64,000 nucleotides of DNA from Bacilli bacterium (GCA_900768345.1 CAAGCO010000007.1:1-64000), one strand, 5' to 3'; positions 41,161 through 51,373 are shown, counted from the first letter of the stretch. Numbers and translations are program-made. Notes: generated from the letters alone by a model not told the origin.

Positions 41161-44100
41161 ATGAAAGAAAGCATTAATAAAAATTATAATGCATTTATCA
41201 ATTATTTAATTGATTTCTTTCATGTTGCTAAAAAAAGATTTAAAAGATGTTATAAAAAAGTTAGAAAGAAACTAAGAAAGTTCTATTATTATGAAATTCT
41301 TGGTGTAATAGTTGTATCTGTTTATTTATATAGATTTATGGATTCAATTTATAATTTAAGATTCTTAAAAAAAATTAGACTTTATATAGTACTATATTAT
41401 AAAAAGTTTAAGAGATACGCAAAAGAACATTATAGTGAATTTAAAGAGTACTTGAGTTTAGCTAAAACTAAAAATAAAGAGAGAATAGATGGATACAGAA
41501 GCGAATATTCTAAATATATGACTCCTAAAATAATGGCTAAATCATTTGTACTTGTCATACTTAGTGTTTTCTTAATATATGATGCTTATAGTTGGTTTTA
41601 TAATGAATATGTTAGTAAAGGTACTGAATTTAAATTAGGTACTGTAGAACATATAGTTAATCAATATGATAAATCTGGTGTTTTAATTGGTACTGAGGGT
41701 GACACTGTTACTGTAGTACGTGAAACAGATTTAAGCAATACATTTAAGAATACAAGATATATTGAAATTAAAAATACTGGTTCATTAAATATAGATTATA
41801 ACTTATCATTTACGTTAGATGGAACAATGTCTAATGCTGGAGTATTATATTATAGAGTTATAGATATTACTGATGAAGTAATTTCAAGTACAGTTACTGC
41901 TACTAATGATACTAAGTTAAAAGCATATGCTGCTTCAAATCCAACACCTGATAATCTTGAAACTGATGCATTAAATCCAGTATCAAATTTAACTACAATA
42001 CCTCAAATAATTATTAAAGGTGAAATAGATAAAGATAAAGATGATGATGAAAATAATTATAGGTACTTTAGAATAGATTATGGTATGTATCAAAATGTTA
42101 ATTCGTCATTATATAGTGGAGCTTCAGTAAGTGTTCATGCGAACGTGTATTGTACTCAAAGAGGAATAGATGCTAGCCTTGCTAATGAAGGACAAATTTG
42201 GTTAGTAGAAAATGAAAGTCAATTTAGAGATGCTGCACTTAATGCTCTTAGTGGAGATACAATTAAGCTTGCTGATGATATTAAGATTGATGGTAGTGTT
42301 GATTTTCAACGTAGAGTACATTTAGATACCGCTGGATATAACTTACATTTTACTGGAGACTTAGTTTATGATTTCGTTGAGATGGGTAAACTTAATATCG
42401 ATACATCTTTAGGTGGAAAAATAGATGTTGATGGAAATTTATATATAAATACTCCAAAGAGTCAAATACATATTGTTGGTTTAAATCAAGATTATGATAT
42501 ATTTGTTGGTAAAGAATTTACTGTTAATGGTATTCAAAATGAAGAAGAAGATGGTGTTTTATTAGAAGCTGTTAGAATTGTTAAGAATAAAGTAGGTAAC
42601 ATACCTGTTGATATAATTGTTGAATCAAATACTCGTTTAACTATAGCACCGAATGTAGAAGTAGGATATGTAATAGGAGCAGATGGTTCAACTAACATTG
42701 AGATTCTTAATAATGGTACTATTACTCAAATACAACTTCAAAACATGAAACTTATTGATTCATTCTCTAAATATCAAATATATGTATACAACTTAAATAC
42801 AATTCTTGGGGTATTAAATGGACCTTCTATTATGCTTCCATCTAACTCAACACCATATACTGGTCCTAACACTGGTAATACATTAATTATAAGAGGAGTT
42901 TCATCTAACAATATTACAGTTGGCGGATCTGATAACTTTACTGGAGATGATATCAATCAGGGTGCTCCTGAAGACTCAGTAATACCAATTCAAGGTGAAG
43001 AAAATTCATATTATGTTTATATTCGTGATAATAATGAGTCATTAGAAAAACTATTAAAGGCATACTTTGATGATATAGATCCAACAACTACAACTGAAAA
43101 TATTTATAATATTAAGAAATTAATAATATATACATTAAATAGTGCTTATTTTGAAAATGAAGATTTTACTTATATAGATGGTGATGAAATGCATTCTATA
43201 GAGTATTTAGGACTTGCGAATGCTACTGTTAGTGACGGAACAACTATTAATAAAATAGCTAATAATACTTTAAAAAATAAAACAAGTATTAAGACATTAA
43301 TTCTTCCTAAAACATTAACAACTATTGGTACTAATGCATTTGCTAATGTTAACCTAGGCCGTATATCTACTTCTAGAGCATTTACATTCTTATCAATTCC
43401 ATCTACTGTAACTAACATAGGTGATGGAGCATTTGCTAATGCAAGATATGTTAAATTTGGAGGACAAATTCCTCCAACTATTGGAAGTAATACATTTAAT
43501 GATAGTTCTAATGGTACTAAGTTCTTTGTAAGCCAAGGAGCAATTGAAACATTTAGAAATACTAAAAACATTAATGAAGCATATGTATATTATCACGGAG
43601 AATTATCTGATAATAAACAATATTTTGTTTATGATTATGGTGAAGGATATGGAATTTCATACTTTATAAATAGTGTATCTGTTGGTTCTAGTATTGCTAT
43701 TCCAAATAATATAACTAAATCATCTGTTACTAAACCTGTTACTGCACTTGGATATAATTCATATAGAAATTTAAATACTGCGGCTACTGGTACTAAGATA
43801 ACTATTCCAGATACTGTGTCATTAATTGATTCATATGCATTCTATAAAGATAATATAACTGAAATAAATTTAGGCGAAGTTAGCAAAATAAATTCATATG
43901 CATTTTATGATACAAAGTTAACTACACTTGTTTCTAATAAACTTAAATATATTGGTTCTTATGGTTTCTATCAAAATCCAATAACTTATATTAGTCTTCC
44001 TAATGCTGATGAAATAATGTCATATGCGTTTATGAATAGTACAACTCTTTATGAGATGGACCTTGGAACTGTTAAAGTAATAGGTGATAAAGCATTTTAT

Positions 44101-47100
44101 AATTGTCCTCAACTTGGTAGAGTTTGGTTTAGTAATATTTCTACTAAGGTTGTAAATAATGGTAAAAGTATTGATTTAACTGTTGGTGAAGATGCTGTAT
44201 TTACAAATTGGGGAATGTACTTAGATGGTAGACTTAGAGTATATGTTCCATCTGGAACTGATGCTGAAGGTTTTGATTATTTAGAAGGATATAAAAAGAT
44301 ATTTGCTGCTAATGAATCATTTGTATATCCTAAAGGTACAATAATTGGTAGTTATAAACATGTAGCTATTCCATATGATTGGGGTGAATATAGTGTACGT
44401 GGTGTTACTAAGAAGAATTCTCAAGGCGAAAATGTAACTGCTTATGAAATTATTGAATATCATGGGGCTGATTTAACTAGTAGTTATCAAATACCAGATG
44501 TTATTGTATCTGATGAAAGTTTATCAGCATCTATAACTGGTAATTCATGGCAAAATGGTAGCGGATATAGATTTGGTGGTAACTTAATAATTAAAAATAA
44601 TACAACTGCTACTATAAATGATTGGACTGTTAAAATAAATCTTCCAACTGGTGTTACATGGGGTTCTACTTATACCGGAGCTAATGAAAGCGTAAATGGT
44701 AATTTATTAGTTTTAACTAATAAAGAATATAATGGAACTATTGCTCCTGGAGAAAGTAAACAATTGTCATTCTATTATGATATGTCTTCTCAAAGTTTAA
44801 GTATTGGTATCTTGAGTGTATATTCTTCAACTAGTCCTTTAATGAATATAATTTCAGTAGGTGAATATGCATATAGACATACTGCTTCGTCATCAAATCA
44901 AACTATTGATTTACTTGCTAATAATTTAATAAATATAGATAATCATGGTCTTGAAAATATTAAGGTTAAATCACTTACTTCAGAGAGTTTAATATCTATT
45001 GGAGATTATAGTTTATATAATACGGGTCTTCAAACAGTAGATCTTCCAAACTTAAACTCAATGGGTAAATATGCTATGTCAGACATGGATACTTTATATA
45101 GTGTTAATCTTGGTAATATTCAAGTAATGGGTGAGAATGCTATTAGTAATAATCCTAACTTAGAACAAATATTTATAGGTACAACTAATACTGATAATAT
45201 GTCAGTTCATAGTACAGCGATGAATAATATTGGTACTAATGCTAATAATAGACTTAGAATATATGTACCTGAAGGAAAAGTTGATTTCTATAAAGCATTA
45301 TTTAGTAATTATCAAGATTATATTTTCCCTACTGGATATATAGTTGGTTCATTTATTAATACGCCAATTCCATATGATATCGGAGAATACAGCGTAAGAG
45401 AAACAACTATAAAAGATAGAGATAATCAAGATGTTAATGGTTGGGAAATTATAGAGTACCATGGAGCAGATATATCTAATACATTTAATATTCCACTTAC
45501 ATATACAATAAACGGAGTTACTAAAGATGTTATTGCTGTAGGAGACCATGCATTTAAACATACTACTGTTAATGGTAGTGGTGGAAGTGAAATAATAAAT
45601 AATAAACTTATGAAAATAGGTGAACATAGTTTTGAAGGAATTACAGCTATTAAATCATTTACATCTACTAGTTTACTTGATATAGGAAGTTATGCATTTA
45701 ATAATGGTGGTCTTGTATATTTAGAAACCCCTAATTTAAGAAGTCTTGGTTCTTATGCACTTGCTAATATGAATACACTTTATAAGATTAATTTAGGTTC
45801 TGTATATCAAATGGATTCAAATGCTGTTTATGCTCTTCCAAATTTAGTACAAGTATTCTTTACTCCAGGAAGTGAAACTAGAGTATTTGATCAATATGCA
45901 TTTACTGATGTTGGAACACTTACTAATAATAGAATTAGATTCTATGTTGGTTCGTCTAATACTTCAACTGAAGTTAAAACTCCAAATAATGTAAATATCA
46001 ATGTTACTGATAGTTGTTCTAGAAGTCAAAGGGGTAATGGTACTAGTAGAAGATATACTTATGTATGTACTGTAACAGTTAGAAATGATTCTGGACATGA
46101 TATAGAAGCATGGACTACATCTGTTACTCTTGGAAATACTACACTTCAAACTGCTACTAATGCTTTATATGAAGCATCAAGTTCTAGAATAGTATTTAAT
46201 AATACTTCTAGTAATGGTACGTTAACTAATGGTTCAAGTACAACATTTAGTTATACAGTTAGAACAACAAATAGTAGCACTTGGACAAACTTATATGGTC
46301 ATTTATCTGGTTCAACTGGTACTTACTATACAACTACAATTACAACTTCAACTGATTATTTAACTGATGTATATGCTAATTCATTTAGAAAAGAATATAA
46401 AGATTATTTCTATGATTATGGAACAATAATGGGTACTTATAGTTCTACAAATATTCCATATAATATTGGTGAATATAGTGTTGTAAGTCGTGAATATATA
46501 ACAAAAGATAATCAAAGTGTTAAAGGATTAGAAATTGTTGAATATCATGGTGCTGACTTAAATGCTACTTATATGTTACCAACTACGTTAGCTATTGATG
46601 GTCAAAGTTATGAAGTAATTGGTGTAGGTGAGAGAGCATTTAGATGGGTAACAATGAGTTCTGGTAGTACATTTGATATAGTTAATACAAATTTAAGATA
46701 TATTGGAAACTATGCATTCTATAATTTACAAGGTGTTCATGAACTTAATCTTTCAAATGTTGATTACATTGGTGAGTATGCATTATTTAATAATAAACTT
46801 TATAAAGCAACAACTCCTAAACTTGTAGAACTTGGTAATTATGCTTATGCTAATAATATAACTCTTAACTATGTTAATGCCGGACCTGTTACAAGTATTG
46901 GTGAAGGTGCTTTCTATGGATGTACTGGTATGGAGCAAATGTTCTTTACTTCTACTAATGCTGATACACAAGCAAGTGGTATGAAAATTGGTGTAGGAAG
47001 TAATGCATTCTATAATGTAGGTACTACTATTGGTAAACGTTTTAGAATATATGTTCCAGATGGTAAGATTGGTACATCTAATGTTACTTATCAAGAAGCA

Positions 47101-48501
47101 TATAAAAATACATTCCCATCAAATGTTAAAGATTATATTTATCCAACTGGATATATAATTGGTAGTTATAAATTTGGTACACTTCCATATGATATTGGAG
47201 AATATAGTATTCGTGAAGTTACTTTAAAAAATATGATGAATGCTGATGTAACTGGTTGGGAAATCATTGAATATCACGGACCTGATGTTACTTCTTCATT
47301 TGAAATTCCAAATGAGATTACTACTGGTGGTATAACACATGATGTTGTATCAATTGGTACTTATGCTTATTATGGAGTAGAGGTCGTTACTGGTCAAACT
47401 TGGGTGGTTAATCTTCCTAATAGTGTAGTACTTATTGATGATTATGCATTCTATCAAACAGATGTTACAAGAGTAACTGGTAACCAAATAACAAGACTTG
47501 GTAAATATTCATTTGCTGATTGTGAAAAATTAACTAATGCAATATTTAATAGTGTAGTGATAGCTGATGATTATTGTCTTTATAGTTGTGGCTCTATTTC
47601 ATATATTCAATTTGGTACTGGTACAACAGATATTAATGATTATGCTTTATATAACCCATATCAAGGTGGACCAACAACTACATTAAGTATGCAAGTAAAT
47701 AGTGTTCCAAATACTGCTTCTAATGCACTTCCAGGATATGAAAGAGGATTCTTAGGTTTATGGTATAATTCACACTTTACTTATTCTGTACCATCTAGTG
47801 TACTAAGTGACTTTAGAAATGCTACACCTTGGAGTTATCATAATTATTCGAGCGCTCAATATTCATCTGATTTCTTATATATACTTAATAATAATAATGA
47901 AATTAAGATAACATCTTATACAGGAAGTTCAGCTTCTGTAACTATTCCTGATACATTAGATGTTAATGGTAGAAGTTATAATGTTACTAGTATTACAGCT
48001 GATGCATTTGATGGAAATAGATATGTAACAACATTAAAACTTCCAAGATATTTAGATGATATTCCGGGTGGATTCTTAGATGGAAACTCTAATATTAGTA
48101 ATATAAATGTTGATGATAACAACGCAACATTCTCTAGTATGTCTGGTGTTCTTTATAATAAAGATGCTAGCTCATTAATTAGATATCCTAATGGTAAGGC
48201 CGCTATGACATTTACAGTACCATCTACTGTTAAAACAATTGGTTACAGAGCATTTGCTAATCAAACTAATATAAATACTATATATATGAGTAATGTACTT
48301 GAAAGTATTGGTGCTTATGCATTTGATGGATGTACAAATTTATCAACATATTACTTCTATTCAAATGTACCTAAGTTGACTGGATTTGATACATTTGATA
48401 CTTCATATCAATTACAAATGTATGTTCCTACTGATTATATAAGTAATTATAGATCTAATACATACTTTAAAGCTTATAGTAATTATTTAGTTGCTAATTA
48501 A
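41161..48501 (+). CDS. giant BspA-like leucine-rich-repeat surface protein with CBM2-like inserts
   Basis: The protein has 2446 residues. The N-terminus is a Lys/Arg-rich stretch with a hydrophobic patch (about 44-60) and a TM (about 127-144) ending YDAYSWFYNE, a SipW-type site. Next comes a TasA-like domain (about 150-340), then a beta-rich region. BspA-type LRR_5 repeats (TIGTNAFANV, SIGAYAFDGC and the like) begin near residue 690 and run to the C-terminus. A module opening GxIIGSYK...PYDIGEYSVR...EIIEYHGAD recurs four times (about 1056, 1390, 1751, 1994). Two inserts with WxxGxxFGGNLIIKNNT...WTVKI and TVTVRNDSGHDIEAWTTSV features resemble CBM2 domains. There is no LPxTG or C-terminal anchor. 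It is probably an adhesin cleaved from, or held by, the N-terminal TM. Confidence 0.82.
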   Translation: MKESINKNYNAFINYLIDFFHVAKKRFKRCYKKVRKKLRKFYYYEILGVIVVSVYLYRFMDSIYNLRFLKKIRLYIVLYYKKFKRYAKEHYSEFKEYLSLAKTKNKERIDGYRSEYSKYMTPKIMAKSFVLVILSVFLIYDAYSWFYNEYVSKGTEFKLGTVEHIVNQYDKSGVLIGTEGDTVTVVRETDLSNTFKNTRYIEIKNTGSLNIDYNLSFTLDGTMSNAGVLYYRVIDITDEVISSTVTATNDTKLKAYAASNPTPDNLETDALNPVSNLTTIPQIIIKGEIDKDKDDDENNYRYFRIDYGMYQNVNSSLYSGASVSVHANVYCTQRGIDASLANEGQIWLVENESQFRDAALNALSGDTIKLADDIKIDGSVDFQRRVHLDTAGYNLHFTGDLVYDFVEMGKLNIDTSLGGKIDVDGNLYINTPKSQIHIVGLNQDYDIFVGKEFTVNGIQNEEEDGVLLEAVRIVKNKVGNIPVDIIVESNTRLTIAPNVEVGYVIGADGSTNIEILNNGTITQIQLQNMKLIDSFSKYQIYVYNLNTILGVLNGPSIMLPSNSTPYTGPNTGNTLIIRGVSSNNITVGGSDNFTGDDINQGAPEDSVIPIQGEENSYYVYIRDNNESLEKLLKAYFDDIDPTTTTENIYNIKKLIIYTLNSAYFENEDFTYIDGDEMHSIEYLGLANATVSDGTTINKIANNTLKNKTSIKTLILPKTLTTIGTNAFANVNLGRISTSRAFTFLSIPSTVTNIGDGAFANARYVKFGGQIPPTIGSNTFNDSSNGTKFFVSQGAIETFRNTKNINEAYVYYHGELSDNKQYFVYDYGEGYGISYFINSVSVGSSIAIPNNITKSSVTKPVTALGYNSYRNLNTAATGTKITIPDTVSLIDSYAFYKDNITEINLGEVSKINSYAFYDTKLTTLVSNKLKYIGSYGFYQNPITYISLPNADEIMSYAFMNSTTLYEMDLGTVKVIGDKAFYNCPQLGRVWFSNISTKVVNNGKSIDLTVGEDAVFTNWGMYLDGRLRVYVPSGTDAEGFDYLEGYKKIFAANESFVYPKGTIIGSYKHVAIPYDWGEYSVRGVTKKNSQGENVTAYEIIEYHGADLTSSYQIPDVIVSDESLSASITGNSWQNGSGYRFGGNLIIKNNTTATINDWTVKINLPTGVTWGSTYTGANESVNGNLLVLTNKEYNGTIAPGESKQLSFYYDMSSQSLSIGILSVYSSTSPLMNIISVGEYAYRHTASSSNQTIDLLANNLINIDNHGLENIKVKSLTSESLISIGDYSLYNTGLQTVDLPNLNSMGKYAMSDMDTLYSVNLGNIQVMGENAISNNPNLEQIFIGTTNTDNMSVHSTAMNNIGTNANNRLRIYVPEGKVDFYKALFSNYQDYIFPTGYIVGSFINTPIPYDIGEYSVRETTIKDRDNQDVNGWEIIEYHGADISNTFNIPLTYTINGVTKDVIAVGDHAFKHTTVNGSGGSEIINNKLMKIGEHSFEGITAIKSFTSTSLLDIGSYAFNNGGLVYLETPNLRSLGSYALANMNTLYKINLGSVYQMDSNAVYALPNLVQVFFTPGSETRVFDQYAFTDVGTLTNNRIRFYVGSSNTSTEVKTPNNVNINVTDSCSRSQRGNGTSRRYTYVCTVTVRNDSGHDIEAWTTSVTLGNTTLQTATNALYEASSSRIVFNNTSSNGTLTNGSSTTFSYTVRTTNSSTWTNLYGHLSGSTGTYYTTTITTSTDYLTDVYANSFRKEYKDYFYDYGTIMGTYSSTNIPYNIGEYSVVSREYITKDNQSVKGLEIVEYHGADLNATYMLPTTLAIDGQSYEVIGVGERAFRWVTMSSGSTFDIVNTNLRYIGNYAFYNLQGVHELNLSNVDYIGEYALFNNKLYKATTPKLVELGNYAYANNITLNYVNAGPVTSIGEGAFYGCTGMEQMFFTSTNADTQASGMKIGVGSNAFYNVGTTIGKRFRIYVPDGKIGTSNVTYQEAYKNTFPSNVKDYIYPTGYIIGSYKFGTLPYDIGEYSIREVTLKNMMNADVTGWEIIEYHGPDVTSSFEIPNEITTGGITHDVVSIGTYAYYGVEVVTGQTWVVNLPNSVVLIDDYAFYQTDVTRVTGNQITRLGKYSFADCEKLTNAIFNSVVIADDYCLYSCGSISYIQFGTGTTDINDYALYNPYQGGPTTTLSMQVNSVPNTASNALPGYERGFLGLWYNSHFTYSVPSSVLSDFRNATPWSYHNYSSAQYSSDFLYILNNNNEIKITSYTGSSASVTIPDTLDVNGRSYNVTSITADAFDGNRYVTTLKLPRYLDDIPGGFLDGNSNISNINVDDNNATFSSMSGVLYNKDASSLIRYPNGKAAMTFTVPSTVKTIGYRAFANQTNINTIYMSNVLESIGAYAFDGCTNLSTYYFYSNVPKLTGFDTFDTSYQLQMYVPTDYISNYRSNTYFKAYSNYLVAN

Positions 48502-48532
48502 AACAAAAGTATAAATTTACTTTTGTTTTTTT
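48502..48532 (+). terminator. terminator of locus B, second unit
   Basis: Stem AACAAAAGTA / TACTTTTGTT with loop TAAATT, then a long T-run. Confidence 0.85.
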
Positions 48533-48589
48533 ATTTGTTTGCTTTTCTAAAATAGATGATAATGTTATAATGATTAAGAGGTAATAAAT

Positions 48590-50677
48590 ATGATGTTAAA
48601 TAATAAACAAATGGAAGCAGTTAATCATAAAGAAGGACCTTGTTTAGTTCTTGCAGGAGCAGGTAGTGGTAAAACAAGAGTATTAACTGAAAGAATAATA
48701 AAATTAATAGATGATGGAGTAAGTCCATATAATATACTTGCTATAACATTTACTAATAAAGCAGCTAAAGAAATGAGAGAGAGAGTAGAAGCTAAAATAG
48801 ATACAATAGCTGATTCTATATTTATTGGAACTTTCCATTCATTTGGTCTTAGAATACTTAGAGAAAATTATAGTGATATAGGATACACTTCTAATATAAC
48901 AATACTTGATACAGATGATACTAAAGCACTTATCAAAAGAATATTAAAAGAAAATTCTTATGATCCAGCTAATTATGATATAAAACATATTATATCTAGA
49001 ATAAGTAGTGCTAAAAATGATGGATTAAGTCCTTTAGAATATTCTAAATTATTTCTAAGAGATGAAGATAAAGTAATATCTTTTGTATATGAAAAATATA
49101 TTAAGTTATTAAAAGAAAATAATTCAGTAGATTTTGATGATTTATTATTAAAGCCTGTAGAATTATTTAAGAAGCGTAAAGATATATTAGAGAAATATCA
49201 AGAAAGATTCAAATATATTCTTGTTGATGAATATCAAGATACTAACAGTATTCAATATGAACTTTGTAAGTTACTTGCTAGTAAGTATCATAATATTTTT
49301 GTAGTAGGAGATGCTAATCAATCTATATATTCATGGAGAAATGCAGATTATAGAAATATTCTTAATTTTGAAAAAGATTATAAGAATGCTAAAGTAGTTC
49401 TTTTAGAAGAAAATTATAGAAGTACTAATACAATACTTAAAGCTGCAAATTCTGTAATTAAAAATAATCGTGAAGGTACTAAATTAAATCTATGGACATC
49501 AAGTGGGGATGGAGAAAAGATTGAATATATTAGACTTGAAGATGAAATTAAAGAAAGTTCATTTGTCATCAAAAAGATAAAAGAGATGATGGATGAAGGA
49601 TATCAATATAGTGATTTTGCTGTACTTTATAGAACTAATGCTCAAAGTAGAACAATTGAAGAAGCTTTTGTAAGAAGTAATATTCCATATAATATTATTG
49701 GTAGTTATTACTTCTATAGTAGAAAAGAAATTAAGGATTTAATAGCATACTTAAATTTAGTATATAACTCTAATGATTCAGTTAGTTTGGAAAGAGTAAT
49801 TAATACTCCTAAAAGAGGAATAGGTACTAAAACTATAGAAAATATTCGTAATAAAGCACGTGAAAATAATATATCTATGTTTGATGCGATAGAGTCTGGA
49901 AAAGAACTTGAATTTAAGAAATTAATTTTAGAATTACAAGAAGATGCTAAAACACTTAGTTTATCAGAGTTAATAGAAGACACACTTGTTAAGAGTGGTA
50001 TCAGAGCAGAGTATGAACTAGATAAATCACTTGAAAGTGATGCTAAGATAGAAAACTTAAATGAATTTAAATCAGTAGCTGTTGCTTTTGAAGAGAGTGG
50101 AGTATATGACTTATCAACATTCCTTGAAAATATATTACTTGTTAGTGATACAGGTCAATATAAAGAGAATAAAGATGCTGTTAATTTAATGACTCTTCAT
50201 TCAGCAAAAGGACTTGAATTTAAAGTCGTATTCATTCTTGGCATGGAGGAAGGAATATTCCCACATAATAGAAGTTTTGAAAGCGCTAGCGAGCTTGAAG
50301 AAGAAAGAAGACTTTGCTATGTAGGGATTACTAGAGCTAAGAGTATTCTTTATTTATTAAGTGCTAGACAAAGAACTTTATTTGGTAAAACTAGTGGTAC
50401 TGTAGAAAGTAGATTTATTAAAGAAATAGATGATGATTTAATAAATAAAACTAATATGTCAGTAAGACCAGATGATAGACCTAAGAGAACACTTGAAAAT
50501 ATGTATAATAATAATGCTACTAGTGATGGAATCAAAGCTGGAGATAATGTTATTCATACAGTATTTGGTGAAGGTGTTGTTATTAAAATTAGTGGTGGAA
50601 TTGCAACTATTGCATTTGCTCATGGAGTAGGTATAAAGAGTATTGCTGCTAATCATAAATATTTAACAAAGAAATAA
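48590..50677 (+). CDS. pcrA: ATP-dependent DNA helicase PcrA (UvrD family)
   Basis: PcrA is the SF1A 3'-5' helicase of Gram-positives, acting in repair, replication restart and removal of RecA or RNA polymerase. The 695-residue protein has motif I AGAGSGKTR (about 22-30), motif Ia ITFTNKAA, motif II VDEYQDTN, motif III GDANQSIYSWR, motif IV EENYRST, motif V LMTLHSAKGLEF and motif VI VGITRA. The C-terminal tail ends in a Tudor-like RNA polymerase-binding domain (GDNVIHTVFGEGVV...). Here pcrA is not next to ligA, its usual neighbour. AAGAGGT precedes ATG 48590; no clear -35 was found in front of the TATAAT at 48566-48571. Confidence 0.96.
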   Translation: MMLNNKQMEAVNHKEGPCLVLAGAGSGKTRVLTERIIKLIDDGVSPYNILAITFTNKAAKEMRERVEAKIDTIADSIFIGTFHSFGLRILRENYSDIGYTSNITILDTDDTKALIKRILKENSYDPANYDIKHIISRISSAKNDGLSPLEYSKLFLRDEDKVISFVYEKYIKLLKENNSVDFDDLLLKPVELFKKRKDILEKYQERFKYILVDEYQDTNSIQYELCKLLASKYHNIFVVGDANQSIYSWRNADYRNILNFEKDYKNAKVVLLEENYRSTNTILKAANSVIKNNREGTKLNLWTSSGDGEKIEYIRLEDEIKESSFVIKKIKEMMDEGYQYSDFAVLYRTNAQSRTIEEAFVRSNIPYNIIGSYYFYSRKEIKDLIAYLNLVYNSNDSVSLERVINTPKRGIGTKTIENIRNKARENNISMFDAIESGKELEFKKLILELQEDAKTLSLSELIEDTLVKSGIRAEYELDKSLESDAKIENLNEFKSVAVAFEESGVYDLSTFLENILLVSDTGQYKENKDAVNLMTLHSAKGLEFKVVFILGMEEGIFPHNRSFESASELEEERRLCYVGITRAKSILYLLSARQRTLFGKTSGTVESRFIKEIDDDLINKTNMSVRPDDRPKRTLENMYNNNATSDGIKAGDNVIHTVFGEGVVIKISGGIATIAFAHGVGIKSIAANHKYLTKK

Positions 50678-50697
50678 TGTAAAGTTATTTCTTTTTA
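50668..50697 (+). terminator. terminator of pcrA
   Basis: Stem AAAGAAATAA / TTATTTCTTT with loop TGTAAAG, then a T-rich tail. It overlaps the last codons. Confidence 0.7.
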
Positions 50698-50700
50698 ATT

Positions 50701-50746
50701 TGTAAATGTTTTGTTAATTTACAATTAAGAACATTAATGATATAAT
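50701..50746 (+). promoter_or_regulatory. lemA promoter with dyad operator-like element
   Basis: TTTACA (50718-50723), 17-bp spacer, TATAAT (50741-50746). The -35 is the right arm of the dyad TGTAAAT-N9-ATTTACA (50701-50723). It matches the element at 12317-12339 in 21 of 23 positions with identical placement relative to the -35. Confidence 0.6.
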
Positions 50747-50773
50747 GTTCTTAATAAGTTAGGAGGAATATAT

Positions 50774-51331
50774 ATGGGTCGAGTTGGTTATATAATCATA
50801 GTAGTTTTAGTAATATTAGTTATTTATTTTATTAGTGTTTATAACTCATTAGTTAAATTAAATAATAATGTTAAAGAAGCTTTTTCTACAATGGATGTAT
50901 ATCTAAAAAAGAGATGGGATTTAATACCAAATTTAGTTGAAACTGTTAAAGGTTATGCTAAGCATGAAAAAGGAACTTTAGAAGAAGTTGTTAAATTAAG
51001 AAATGGTGCTTATGATAAGATGAGCCCTGATGAAAAGCTAGAAAATAATGCTAAGTTATCAGCAGGTATTACTAAAATAATGGCTTTAGCTGAAGCTTAT
51101 CCAGAATTAAAGGCTAATCAAAACTTCTTAAGTTTAAGTTCTGATTTATCTAATGTTGAAGCAGATATAGCTAATTCTAGAAAATATTATAATGGTGTTG
51201 TTAAAATATTTAATAACAAAGTAATGATGTTTCCAAGTAATATAGTTGCTAATATGTTAGGCTATAAAGAACAAAAAATGTATGAAGTAGATAGTACTGA
51301 AGAACGTAAAAACGTTAATGTACAATTCTAA
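50774..51331 (+). CDS. lemA: LemA family protein
   Basis: The 185-residue protein has an N-terminal TM (about 4-24), then a long helical bundle. VYNSLVKLNNNVKEAFSTMD and KKRWDLIPNLVETVKGYAKHE are the family hallmarks, as is FNNKVMMFPSNIVA near the end. LemA proteins are membrane proteins of unclear function, sometimes paired with TPM-domain or HtpX-like proteins; none is next to it here. The RBS is TAGGAGG. It is monocistronic between two good terminators, and its promoter carries the shared dyad. Confidence 0.93.
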   Translation: MGRVGYIIIVVLVILVIYFISVYNSLVKLNNNVKEAFSTMDVYLKKRWDLIPNLVETVKGYAKHEKGTLEEVVKLRNGAYDKMSPDEKLENNAKLSAGITKIMALAEAYPELKANQNFLSLSSDLSNVEADIANSRKYYNGVVKIFNNKVMMFPSNIVANMLGYKEQKMYEVDSTEERKNVNVQF

Positions 51332-51343
51332 TTTCTATTTATA

Positions 51344-51373
51344 AAATAGATTATAGATATAATCTATTTTTTT
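51344..51373 (+). terminator. terminator of lemA
   Basis: Stem AAATAGATTAT / ATAATCTATTT with loop AGAT and a T-run. Confidence 0.88.

Noticed and set aside
43170..43571. Minus-strand open frames within the LRR giant (for example 42774-42956, 43170-43571)
   Set aside because: No RBS or promoter; they arise from biased codon usage of the sense gene.
41161..48501. LPxTG-type anchoring of the LRR giant by the sortase at 55542
   Set aside because: The C-terminus ends in a leucine-rich repeat (NYLVAN) without sorting motif, TM or basic tail.
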